Origin: Phycisphaerales bacterium
GTDB taxonomy: Bacteria; Planctomycetota; Phycisphaerae; Sedimentisphaerales; Anaerobacaceae
Reading direction: 5' to 3'
Assembly (NCBI GenBank): GCA_030602885.1
Contig: JAUVYV010000009.1
Coordinates: forward strand, 1 to 64,000
DNA: 64,000 bases
Below the pieces are notes generated by a model. That model was not told the origin of the DNA. It was given only the letters and a program-made list of their open reading frames with translations, and ran no database searches. Shown here one piece after another: positions 16,709-23,638 of this stretch. Each line of letters starts with the position of its first letter. Positions within the stretch are counted from its first letter, which is position 1. A program made the position numbers and the translations under genes.

Positions 16709-16924
16709 TCATTGCCCTGTTACTTTTGGCCTTCTACGCCGGTTTTTGACCATTCCCCAAAGGATTTTTCCCAACTCAACTATCGAATTGCAGTCGAAGT
16801 GCTGCGTCAATGCCATGATTTCCGGGATCGAGAGGTGGTTAAGGTGTGCAATCACTCCTGTTAGAGTTTCGCAAACCGGATCGTTTAAGTGCCACTCAAT
16901 TCTCGTATCTGTGATCTCGTACAT
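16709..16924 (-). CDS. Small provirus protein, function unknown
   Basis: A 71-residue protein with a mixed acidic/helical body (LNHLSIPEIMALTQHFDCNSI) and a basic tail (VKNRRRRPKVTGQ). It starts 9 bases after the HNH gene and ends just before the terminator, closing the early unit. The basic tail suggests nucleic-acid contact. No family recognised. Confidence 0.6.
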   Translation of the reverse strand: MYEITDTRIEWHLNDPVCETLTGVIAHLNHLSIPEIMALTQHFDCNSIVELGKILWGMVKNRRRRPKVTGQ

Positions 16925-16933
16925 GGTTCACAA

Positions 16934-17275
16934 CTAATCCTTAATTCCAATATAACGAGGTCCTTTACTTCCATTTTCGTATTGCAGATTTTGTAATTTT
17001 GTCACCATTTCTAAATTTCGACGGCGATTATCCATCCCATTATCGTCTCCATGATGCACCTCTTTGTTTTTGGGAACCGCCCTGCCGAGTTTCTTCGCCA
17101 TGATCTCCCGGTGCATCCGAACGATCTTAGTCCTGCATCCATCCCACACACCCCGGACGGCATACCAGTTGGTCGCCGACTTCTTTGCACACCATTTGTG
17201 TTTTTTCAGCCATGCGTAGTCCTGATTATCGACTATCGCCGTGAAACCCTGAGTTAGCTTGATACGCTTTGACAA
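16934..17275 (-). CDS. HNH homing-type endonuclease
   Basis: A 113-residue protein of the phage HNH_3 type. The N-terminal half has the DNA-contacting fold common in these enzymes (LTQGFTAIVDNQDYAWLKKHKW). The nuclease core is EVHHGDDNGMDNRRRNLE at about 76-93, with the His-His pair, Asp-Asn and a second Asn at the usual spacing. The likely start is TTG 17275, with gaaggga upstream, overlapping the ATPase gene by 22 bases. Such genes act as selfish homing enzymes or as nicking nucleases. With no rolling-circle Rep visible, a role in DNA processing cannot be excluded. Confidence 0.85.
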   Translation of the reverse strand: MSKRIKLTQGFTAIVDNQDYAWLKKHKWCAKKSATNWYAVRGVWDGCRTKIVRMHREIMAKKLGRAVPKNKEVHHGDDNGMDNRRRNLEMVTKLQNLQYENGSKGPRYIGIKD

Positions 17276-17865
17276 TATTCATCCCTTCCGGTTGTCAGTT
17301 CCTTGCCGTGATCTGCCCAGTGCACGTATTCGTACTCCTGCAGGCCGTCTAATTTTCCGACGATCTCCGAGCCGAGCCGCTCGGATAAATACTGGCGATC
17401 GCGTGGCTCATCCGTTTTGAAAACATAGACCTCGGACGCCATAGCTGTAAAGATTCGGTCGATTCCGAACGGCCTTTGAGTAACGCCTATGAAGTGGATA
17501 TCTTCGTGACGCCCACGCGTGACGATCTGCCTGAATTGTGTGCTGAGTTTTTGCGGGGCCGCGAACAAGTCGAGCTCCTCGGCGACGAAGTACAAGTCAC
17601 CGCATTTGTAAACAAGCTCGCAAACTTCCTCAAACTCGCTCACCGGATCGAGCGGTCTGTAAATCAGTCGAAAGTTTTGGCGATAGACCTTGGCCCAAAA
17701 TCGTTTGAGCTCGGCCAAATCGTAAAAGATTACGCCGTCACCGTAATCGTGGCCGAGGGTATCGAAGATCACGACACGCTCTGCATCACGAATCAGATTG
17801 AGGGCCTTGACCGTCTTGCCCGTCCCCGACTTGCCTATGATTATTTTGATGTCCGGTTTCTGCAT
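17254..17865 (-). CDS. Genome-packaging ATPase (FtsK/A32 type)
   Basis: A 203-residue P-loop ATPase of the HerA/FtsK-A32 group that pumps DNA into the capsids of double jelly-roll viruses (PM2 P9, PRD1 P9). Motifs: Walker A GKSGTGKT at 11-18; Walker B LYFVAEELD at 91-99; the conserved TRGRH at 116-120 with its Arg; and a sensor-like VTQRP at 128-132. The single-domain size is right. Its place upstream of the capsid gene and its pairing with a double jelly-roll capsid are the hallmark of the group. It overlaps the upstream gene by 80 bases in another frame. Confidence 0.92.
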   Translation of the reverse strand: MQKPDIKIIIGKSGTGKTVKALNLIRDAERVVIFDTLGHDYGDGVIFYDLAELKRFWAKVYRQNFRLIYRPLDPVSEFEEVCELVYKCGDLYFVAEELDLFAAPQKLSTQFRQIVTRGRHEDIHFIGVTQRPFGIDRIFTAMASEVYVFKTDEPRDRQYLSERLGSEIVGKLDGLQEYEYVHWADHGKELTTGRDEYCQSVSS

Positions 17866-18499
17866 TTTCTGCTTTCTTTTCTCTCGCTGCTTTTATGATC
17901 CTGATTCGAGAGTCCACTACGGAATAGAACGCTGTCGCGGCTGCGATCCATACCCAAGCTATCTCCGGTATGCCGCCCGGCCAGTAATGCTCCTGTAGTT
18001 GTGTGATGGGCAAGGCAAGCTGTCGGGCCTCGTCCCCGGTAACGGCAACCTCTGGAACGCGGACGCGGTGTGCCCATATCGAGAAAATCATTTCGACCGT
18101 CTTGACGATTGTTTCGTTCGGCTGCTGCGGTAGATTTTTAACCACCGCTTTGTCGGCAGTCATACCGAGCGGCCTGCCCGCACCCGGACGCGGACCACCT
18201 CGTGTCTCTTTGACCGGCTCAAATCCCTGTCCCCCCCCTACCGCCTCCTCAAACGCCTCACTTTTCGGCCTTTGCCCTTCCGGCTTATCGGGTTTTTCCG
18301 GGGTGTCACCCCCCTGCTGCTCCTCCGGGGGCTTGTTGAGCTCGTAGAGCTCGCGTTTGTAGATCGCTTCGGCTATCTGTGGACCACGCCATGACGTCTT
18401 GTATTCGACCGGGGGATCGAATTCCTTGCATAGCTTAACCAGCGTTCGCCGTTGCATGGCCTGTAAGGTTCGCAGCTTCTTATCAATCTTCTGAGTCAT
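17786..18499 (-). CDS. Provirus protein with GGxRxGAGRP motif and membrane helix
   Basis: A 237-residue protein. Residues 1-55 form a basic helical domain (LRTLQAMQRRTLVKLCKEF) that looks like a small DNA-binding fold. Next comes a disordered, charged linker, then GGPRPGAGRP at about 101-110, a turn found in phage small-terminase-like and replication-associated proteins. The C-terminal part has one hydrophobic helix (IPEIAWVWIAAATAFYSVV, about 178-196) and a charged tail. It lies directly before the packaging ATPase. A membrane-bound DNA-recruiting or packaging partner is a guess. No family recognised. Confidence 0.65.
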   Translation of the reverse strand: MTQKIDKKLRTLQAMQRRTLVKLCKEFDPPVEYKTSWRGPQIAEAIYKRELYELNKPPEEQQGGDTPEKPDKPEGQRPKSEAFEEAVGGGQGFEPVKETRGGPRPGAGRPLGMTADKAVVKNLPQQPNETIVKTVEMIFSIWAHRVRVPEVAVTGDEARQLALPITQLQEHYWPGGIPEIAWVWIAAATAFYSVVDSRIRIIKAAREKKAENAETGHQNNHRQVGDGQDGQGPQSDS

Positions 18500-18797
18500 C
18501 GATGCTTATCTCTAAAAGCGGTTCGTTTTCGTCGTCATTGTTTTCGAGGGCGGAGTCGGGGGACGGTCCCGGCAGTGTACCCGTCCCCGACCCGCGTTGC
18601 GCAGAATCCGCCTCGGATCCTGCTGTCGGTGCACCTGTGGCATTGATTTTTAGATCGCCAACCGCCTTCGCCTCACCCGCCGAGTCGATCTCGAGCGTTC
18701 CACAATCATCACACTCGATATACCTTTTGCCCTTGTACTCAAAGCGGTTTGCGATCCCGCTGCAATTCGGACATTTTGTTTCGTTTTCTACGCCCAT
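18483..18797 (-). CDS. Zinc-ribbon protein with acidic tail
   Basis: A 104-residue protein. Two Cys pairs, CPNC at 9-12 and CDDC at 29-32, form a zinc ribbon, with GKRYIECDD as the second knuckle. The rest is a disordered Gly/Ser/Pro stretch and a very acidic C-terminus (NNDDENEPLLEISIDDSED). It overlaps the next gene by 17 bases. A transcription or replication accessory role would fit but is not shown. Confidence 0.7.
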   Translation of the reverse strand: MGVENETKCPNCSGIANRFEYKGKRYIECDDCGTLEIDSAGEAKAVGDLKINATGAPTAGSEADSAQRGSGTGTLPGPSPDSALENNDDENEPLLEISIDDSED

Positions 18798-18862
18798 AAT
18801 TCGCCTTTCAAAAAGCGGCGGGGCTCGGCCCCGCCGCTTCGGAGGAGGGTGATGAAAAACTG

Positions 18863-19441
18863 TTAACTCTTAGCTATTGAAAGCTGTGCCAACGCGATGT
18901 CCTTCAAGCTGTCCGCAATGCCACGGAGCAACTCAACCGTGTCCTGACGATACTTGATTACTGTGCTTTCAAACCCTTTTATGTTAATTTCTTCCTCGGC
19001 TTCGACCGCTTTTTGCCGTTCCTCGATGTCCTCTACTCTGCGCTCGAGCCTGTTAACCTTTGCTATAAGTTCCTTTGCGAGCTTTTCTTCATGTGATACC
19101 GGGGCATGTAATACCGGGGGCGGACTGATTTTTGCCGGTTCCTGCTTCCCTGCTTGCCCGTTTCCCGCCCCCGGTTCTTCGGACGGCGACGCACCGTCCG
19201 TAGTTTCTTTGAGAGGGTTCCAACCTAACTCGGCCCGGCACGCCTCACATGTCACTGCGTTCGGGTCACGTGTGCCGGTGACACCGTTTTTGCCGCTCAG
19301 GAGCACCCCGCACGGCAACTTAAACGGCAGCGATCGTGGAGCGAATGTCTCTGGAATAAAGTGCAGCAGGCTAAGCGACGGCTGCTGCGGCTGACCTGCG
19401 GACTGGTTTTTTTGCTCTGAATTTTCTGGATTTTTTCCCAT
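18863..19441 (-). CDS. Coiled-coil early provirus protein, function unknown
   Basis: A 192-residue protein. The first 90 residues are Pro/Gly-rich with two Cys motifs (LPCG and CEAC) that may hold a metal. A coiled coil follows (about 120-150, EEKLAKELIAKVNRLERRV), then a helical C-terminus ending ALAQLSIAKS. The start at 19441 (MGKNPENSEQ) has aaggg about 9 bases upstream and overlaps the preceding gene by 71 bases. No family recognised. Confidence 0.6.
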   Translation of the reverse strand: MGKNPENSEQKNQSAGQPQQPSLSLLHFIPETFAPRSLPFKLPCGVLLSGKNGVTGTRDPNAVTCEACRAELGWNPLKETTDGASPSEEPGAGNGQAGKQEPAKISPPPVLHAPVSHEEKLAKELIAKVNRLERRVEDIEERQKAVEAEEEINIKGFESTVIKYRQDTVELLRGIADSLKDIALAQLSIAKS

Positions 19442-19892
19442 CGATTTGTACCCTTTCAAACGATTCAGTGATTGCTTCGTGTTTGTCGTATTCGACTAAG
19501 TAAATTTTGGTCGCGTATTGCAGATGTTTTTCCCGCTTCGAACCCTTGTACGTGATCCTGACCCATCGACCAAACAGATCGTCTGCATTGACCGCCTGCC
19601 AGAGCATCTTCGACAGCCGGATCGCAACGCCCTGCTCCTTGCTGTTTGGAACCGGCCACCATAACTCGGCGGTCTTGGCACGGTCCCCGCGATCCCACGA
19701 TCGGCACGGCCTGAGCCGCCCCTCAAGCTGCTCGCCGGGGATACGGAATGTGTAGATAGACAGACCGCATCCGCATTTTTCTTTGTGGATAAAATCGTCG
19801 CTCTCGATCGCCTCCGCTACCTGGGCGGCGTTCGACGCCGTCATTACGTGATCCATGACCCCCTGAACCGCCCCGCCGAGCTTTTCTGCCAT
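19371..19892 (-). CDS. Possible OB-fold ssDNA-binding protein
   Basis: A 173-residue protein and the first gene of the provirus. The central part (about 45-145) has the strand pattern of phage OB-fold single-strand DNA-binding proteins, notably LFGRWVRITYKGSKREKHL followed by ATKIYLVEYDK, with two Trp at 80-81. A KCGCG motif near 39-43 may add a metal knuckle. The C-terminus is basic and Ala-rich rather than the acidic tip of bacterial SSB. agggg lies upstream of ATG. Early position supports a DNA-metabolism role. The OB-fold call is a pattern judgement, not a family hit. Confidence 0.5.
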   Translation of the reverse strand: MAEKLGGAVQGVMDHVMTASNAAQVAEAIESDDFIHKEKCGCGLSIYTFRIPGEQLEGRLRPCRSWDRGDRAKTAELWWPVPNSKEQGVAIRLSKMLWQAVNADDLFGRWVRITYKGSKREKHLQYATKIYLVEYDKHEAITESFERVQIDGKKSRKFRAKKPVRRSAAAAVA

Positions 19893-20001
19893 GTTTCCGC
19901 CCCTAAATGAGCGGAAGGACAGCTTCCGGCAGGGATAAAAAAACGACCGAAAACAGGGTTTTACCTTGCTTTACGGCCTCAGATTTTTTACTCTGCACTC
20001 G

Positions 20002-20031
20002 TTGCATGGAAGACTGTTCCTTCCGTGTCAA
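20002..20031 (-). promoter_or_regulatory. Candidate early promoter with palindromic operator
   Basis: On the minus strand ttgaca (20031-20026) is a perfect -35 box. The 17 bases after it form an inverted repeat ggaag-N7-cttcc (20008-20024). The -10 position reads catgca or atgcaa, which is poor. A repressor binding inside the promoter spacer would suit a quiescent provirus, but the weak -10 box makes this tentative. Confidence 0.25.
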
Positions 20032-20032
20032 C

Positions 20033-20073
20033 GGCCCGGCAGGTTGCTAATTAACCTATCGGGCCACTTTTTT
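20033..20073 (+). terminator. Hairpin followed by T-run
   Basis: ggcccg pairs with cgggcc (20033-20038 with 20060-20065) and aggtt with aacct inside it. The plus strand then runs acttttttgg. It has the form of an intrinsic terminator for plus-strand transcription at the edge of the provirus. No plus-strand gene lies before it, so it may instead shield the control region or be a structured DNA site. Confidence 0.55.
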
Positions 20074-20186
20074 GGTTATACCCTCAAAAAAACAGCCGGG
20101 TAACTCTCACCTTCATAAGCCAAAGAGCCGAACAATTACGTTGTGCCGCCGTATATATTCTGGACGTACTTGGTTTTTATATACAA

Positions 20187-20218
20187 CTGTACGGTAATAT
20201 ATGTTATGTTTCATTCGG
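20187..20218. other. Right provirus junction, dif-like Xer site
   Basis: tgttatgtttcattcgg (20202-20218) is identical to 9165-9181. The XerD-like arm is ttatgtttcat (20204-20214). Upstream, gtaatata replaces the left site's ataatgag, so arm and central region diverge on this side, as expected when phage and host sites with different central bases recombine. Which junction carries the host arm cannot be decided here. Confidence 0.6.
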
Positions 20219-20306
20219 CGACAGGGGGGCAAAAGCCGCGATTTCACCGTTGCTGCTTGTGGTGACGACGTATGGAGTTTTTAGCTTTTTAAAGGTGCGG
20301 CATCGC

Positions 20307-21896
20307 TCAAGCAGGATGTTGTGCCTGTTGGGCGAGGTCGAGGAGATTGTGCCAGGCGGTCGCGGCGCGGTCGAGCAGACCGAGGTTCTGAAGGACGATA
20401 GAGATGTTTTGGGTGGGGTCGGCATTAGCGACGTTGTCGTCGATGGTCTGTGTGAGATTCAGCAGGGAGGATGCGAACTTGGGCTTGTTGCAATAGAGAA
20501 GAGCAACTTCGTAGTGCAGAGAGAGCAAGTCGGGTGTGAGATATTCCGGAGCGGCGAGTTGCTCAATTGCAAGTGCGTCTTCGTCTGTTTCGAGGAGGCA
20601 GATTGCAAGTTTGCAGGCGGCGCGCGTGAATGTAGGGTTGATGGTAAGTGCGGTTTTGAGCAGGCCGATTGCCTCACTTGTACGGCCGAAGCGCATGAGG
20701 AGCGTGGCGAGGCGATAGTAAAGGTCGGGGTTGTGAGGCCTGGTCTCGATCTGTTTCTTGTGGGCGTTTAGAGCGGTATTGAGCAGGACGGTGTCGGTTT
20801 GGGAGGAGCGGCTTTTTGGGTGTGAGGGCTGGAACTGGAGGATTGCTGTTTCGGCAAAAAGGAACGAAGCGTTGGTGTCGATAGCGGCTGCCAAAGCGAG
20901 CGTGGTAAGGGCGTCGGTGCGTTTTCCGGCGAGCTTTTGGGCGAGGGCGAGGCCAATATATGCATCGACTATTCTGTCGTTGACTTCGACGGCCCTGTTG
21001 AACTGTTGTGCGGCCCGGCGGGGCCTGTCCATGCGAAGGTACTGGGTACCGAGCTTGATGTTTGCTTCGAGGAAGTCGGGTGAGGTTTGAATGGCCTGCT
21101 GATACTGGTCAAGGGCATCGTCGTGTGCGCCGAGTGCGCTGAGGATGTCGCCGCGGCGGAGCATGATGTCGGGTCTTTGCGGTTCGTCCTGGGCCATATA
21201 CTCGACGATGTCGAGTGCCTCCTGGAGCTGGCCCTGCTCGGCGAAGAGGTCTATTTCGTTAGTGTCGGGTTGGAAGTTGTCGGGGTGTATGAGGATGGCG
21301 GTACTGAATGTCTCGGCGGCGCAGTCGTAGTTTGCGGCGGCGATGTAGAGGTATCCGAGGATGAGCAGAGTGGCCATTTCGTCGGGGTATTCGTCTCTTA
21401 GCAGCTCATATTGCTGAATTGTTTTTTCGAGCCGGCCGTTCTTGAAGCAGATTGCTGCGATTCGCTGTCGCGGGAGCTGCAGATAGCTTTTGAACTTGAG
21501 GCAATCCTGATAGAAGGCGAGCGCCTGTGCTTCTTTTCCCTGTCTCTCGCAGCAGTGGCCGAGTGCGTAGAGGGCCATAACATTGCCGGCACAATGCCGA
21601 TAGATGTGGTTGAGCTGCGAGACTGCCTCGTCGAGGCGGTTGTCGGCGAGTGCGAGGGCAGCCGCCGCCAATCGACCGCAGATGCATGCGGGGTGGGCGG
21701 AGAGATAGTCTCTTAGCGTTGCGGCGGCGGTATCGGGCTTTTTGGCGTCAACAAGCCGAATGACCTCGTCCAGACGCTGCTGGTCGGGCAGGTCAATGTG
21801 TGATTCGCTTGCGTTGGCGGCTTTAAGCCATTGCCATATCAGCTCAGAGACATCGAGCTCGATACCCCTGCCGATAACCTGGAGCAGCTGACTCAT
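20307..21896 (-). CDS. TPR-repeat protein
   Basis: A 529-residue soluble protein built of about ten or more tetratricopeptide repeats, visible as regular patterns such as ALYALGHCCERQGKEAQAL, DIMLRRGDILSALGAHDDAL and DLYYRLATLLMRFGRTSEAI. There is no signal peptide or membrane helix. TPR arrays bind partner proteins, and no specific partner is evident. It is the first host gene after the provirus, transcribed toward it; its stop lies 88 bases from the right junction, so the gene is intact. Confidence 0.85.
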   Translation of the reverse strand: MSQLLQVIGRGIELDVSELIWQWLKAANASESHIDLPDQQRLDEVIRLVDAKKPDTAAATLRDYLSAHPACICGRLAAAALALADNRLDEAVSQLNHIYRHCAGNVMALYALGHCCERQGKEAQALAFYQDCLKFKSYLQLPRQRIAAICFKNGRLEKTIQQYELLRDEYPDEMATLLILGYLYIAAANYDCAAETFSTAILIHPDNFQPDTNEIDLFAEQGQLQEALDIVEYMAQDEPQRPDIMLRRGDILSALGAHDDALDQYQQAIQTSPDFLEANIKLGTQYLRMDRPRRAAQQFNRAVEVNDRIVDAYIGLALAQKLAGKRTDALTTLALAAAIDTNASFLFAETAILQFQPSHPKSRSSQTDTVLLNTALNAHKKQIETRPHNPDLYYRLATLLMRFGRTSEAIGLLKTALTINPTFTRAACKLAICLLETDEDALAIEQLAAPEYLTPDLLSLHYEVALLYCNKPKFASSLLNLTQTIDDNVANADPTQNISIVLQNLGLLDRAATAWHNLLDLAQQAQHPA

Positions 21897-22095
21897 AGTA
21901 CCTCAGATAGAGAATCAGGGACTCGTTGCCCCCATGTATAGAAACAAGTGCTGCCGTGCACCTTTATCTCAGGATTCCTCCAGTTTTAGTATCGGCAGAG
22001 ACGGCGATGGGGTTAACCGGCGTGGCGGACGGGGCTGTGCTGGGCGGCTGATTTGGGATTTTTCTGTGGTGGTTGTGCGGAGTGTATCGATTGTT

Positions 22096-22139
22096 GGGGT
22101 GACAGGGGGCGGTTATCGGGTTTTTCGAGGTGTCACCCC
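22096..22139. repeat. Inverted repeat ggggtgaca/tgtcacccc
   Basis: Nine-base arms at 22096-22104 and 22131-22139 in the gap between the response regulator and TPR genes. The right arm belongs to a 35-base stretch (22113-22147) that nearly repeats 18285-18320 inside the provirus. It could be a transcript-end hairpin for the response regulator, read on the minus strand, but without a T-run. Confidence 0.45.
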
Positions 22140-22154
22140 CCTGCCGCCCTACCG

Positions 22155-22637
22155 TCAGCCGGATTTGGGGATGTGGGCCTGTTTTTCGATTTCGGCCAAG
22201 TAGGCGAGTGTTCTTTCGAGCTTGTCGGAGAGGTGTTTTAGCTTTAGCATTGTTTTGACGCGTGTGAGCAGCTCGAGCTTGTTGACGGGCTTTGAGATGA
22301 AGTCGTCGGTTCCTGAGCCGATGCCTCTTTCGACGTCGCCGAAGTCTGTGAGGGCGGTGACCATGATGATGGGAATGTCCATTGTTTCAGGGTCGTTCTT
22401 TATCCTTCTGCAGACTTCAAAGCCGCTCATTTTGGGCATCATGATATCGAGAAGGACGAGATCGGGTTTTCGCTTCTTGACGATTTGAAGGGCTTCGGGG
22501 CCGTCGTAGGCGGCGATTGTTTCGCAGTCTATGTCCTCGAGGTATGCTTCCAGCAGCTCAAGGTTTTCTCTGTTGTCATCAACGACGAGAATGAGGGGTG
22601 TTTTTTCTTCGTCTTTGCGAATTTTCTTTGCACTCAT
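22155..22637 (-). CDS. Response regulator, receiver domain with coiled coil
   Basis: A 160-residue protein with a full CheY-like receiver domain (about 14-132). The acidic pair is Asp20-Asp21, the phosphoacceptor Asp64 in LVLLDIMMPKMSG, and the conserved Lys lies in ISKPVNK. The tail is helical (LKHLSDKLERTLAYLAEIEKQ) and probably a coiled coil that dimerises or signals. There is no output domain, so it likely acts through protein contacts. A histidine kinase is encoded 1 kb away on the other strand and may be its partner. Confidence 0.9.
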   Translation of the reverse strand: MSAKKIRKDEEKTPLILVVDDNRENLELLEAYLEDIDCETIAAYDGPEALQIVKKRKPDLVLLDIMMPKMSGFEVCRRIKNDPETMDIPIIMVTALTDFGDVERGIGSGTDDFISKPVNKLELLTRVKTMLKLKHLSDKLERTLAYLAEIEKQAHIPKSG

Positions 22638-22665
22638 GGACGTATCACTCCTTATCGGCTCAGAT

Positions 22666-23181
22666 TCATAAAGCGAGGGCCTTGAGTATGGCGGTACAGA
22701 AGGCAGGGAGGTCGTCGGGCTTGCGTGAAGTAATCAGGCTGCCGTCGACGACACACTCGGCATCGAGGTATTTGGCGCCGGCGTTTTTGATGTCGTCGCG
22801 TATAGCCATAAAGCAGGTTGCTTTTTTCCCTTTGTAGATATTAGTGCTGCAGAGCAGCCAGCCGCCGTGACATATTGCGGCGATGACCTTGCCCGCATCG
22901 ACCATATCATTTGCGAATCTAATCATGTCTTCGTTTCTTCTCATAAAGTCCGGCGCAAAGCCGCCGGGGACAATCATGGCGTCGTATTCATCAGCCCGGG
23001 CGTCTTTGGCGGCGACAGTCGAGACGCATGGGTATCCTTCCTTAGAAGGATACGCTTTATTGACCTCGGCTGCAACGAAATCCGCGTCGATTCCGGCTTC
23101 TTTGAGCCGATAGTATGGATACCAGAGCTCAAGGACCTGATACTGCTCGTCAACCATTATCGCTACCTTCTTACGTGCCAT
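22666..23181 (-). CDS. DJ-1/PfpI family protein
   Basis: A 171-residue member of the DJ-1/PfpI superfamily (general stress protein 18/YhbO type). The nucleophilic Cys is Cys104 in AAICHGGWLL with His105 next to it, and Glu18 is a candidate for the conserved acid. The VPGGFAPDFMRR loop and VDGSLITSRKPDDLPAF C-terminal motif are typical. Relatives act as stress-linked peptidases or glyoxalase/deglycase-type enzymes; substrate unknown. The start at 23181 directly follows the upstream stop (taaaatg) with aagga 8 bases before it, indicating coupling. Confidence 0.92.
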   Translation of the reverse strand: MARKKVAIMVDEQYQVLELWYPYYRLKEAGIDADFVAAEVNKAYPSKEGYPCVSTVAAKDARADEYDAMIVPGGFAPDFMRRNEDMIRFANDMVDAGKVIAAICHGGWLLCSTNIYKGKKATCFMAIRDDIKNAGAKYLDAECVVDGSLITSRKPDDLPAFCTAILKALAL

Positions 23182-23182
23182 T

Positions 23183-23455
23183 TTAACCATCCTTTTCAAT
23201 TGGGCTGTGGTTTTCGATGAGTTGTCTGACCTCGGGTCGAATGTATATGCTTTCGATGTCTATAAGCTTTGGGATGATTTCTGCAGCGAGGGCGGCGGTT
23301 TCAGCGGCAGTTGACTGTGTATCGACGAAGAAGATGTTCTGTCCTTTTACGGAGCAGAACCCCCCTGCCCCGCCGCCGAGCGGTTCGCTTCTGATTGTGA
23401 TGCCGCCGGCTTCCAGCAGTGCCAGGAGCTCATCGAGTATTTGTTGGTCGTTCAT
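23183..23455 (-). CDS. Small conserved hypothetical protein
   Basis: A 90-residue soluble protein with a helical start (QQILDELLALLEAGGI), a Gly-rich GGGAGGFCSVKG loop followed by a strand (NIFFVDT), then helices and a conserved-looking YIRPEVRQLIE end. Very similar short proteins are common in Planctomycetes and Acidobacteria, with no known function. It ends one base before the DJ-1 gene starts, so the two are co-expressed. Confidence 0.75.
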   Translation of the reverse strand: MNDQQILDELLALLEAGGITIRSEPLGGGAGGFCSVKGQNIFFVDTQSTAAETAALAAEIIPKLIDIESIYIRPEVRQLIENHSPIEKDG

Positions 23456-23638
23456 GTGTCGTATCTCGTATTGCGTATCTCGTATTGCATAACTGACGGT
23501 TTTATCCGTACTTTGCCGTCGATTTCATGGCGCAAGCTATGTTCAAGAAAAAACCTGCAACACGTCGATAACATCTTTACAGGGCAATAGTTTACAGATG
23601 ACAAAGACCCAACCCGCAGCACCAGCGGCTGACGGGCC

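Larger units (their letters stand above)
9165..20218 (-). mobile_element. PM2-like double jelly-roll provirus, about 11.04 kb
   Basis: A 17-bp direct repeat (9165-9181 and 20202-20218) flanks an all-minus-strand gene block with overlapping or closely spaced genes. The block is C-rich on the plus strand, unlike the G-rich flanks. It encodes the two hallmark proteins of tailless double jelly-roll viruses: a packaging ATPase and, 3' of it on the minus strand, a PM2-P2-like major capsid protein. Around them are small membrane proteins expected of a virion with an internal membrane, a beta-helix spike candidate and a tiny basic protein. The size matches corticovirus PM2 (about 10 kb). No integrase, polymerase or rolling-circle Rep was recognised. 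All genes look intact. Confidence 0.85.
19893..20306. other. Provirus control region and right junction
   Basis: No gene seen. It carries the upstream region of the early unit, a palindrome that could be an operator, a strong hairpin with a T-run and the right dif-like junction, listed separately. Beyond the junction, 20219-20306 is host intergenic DNA before the TPR gene. The stretch at 19936-19990 resembles 9614-9652 at the other end of the provirus. Confidence 0.55.

Noticed and set aside
9165-20218. Tyrosine or serine integrase inside the provirus
   Set aside because: No R-H-R-Y or serine-recombinase pattern in any of its proteins.
9161-20218. GC-skew switch marking the replication terminus at the provirus
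   Set aside because: By eye the plus strand is G-rich on both flanks, so a terminus cannot be claimed without a whole-chromosome plot.
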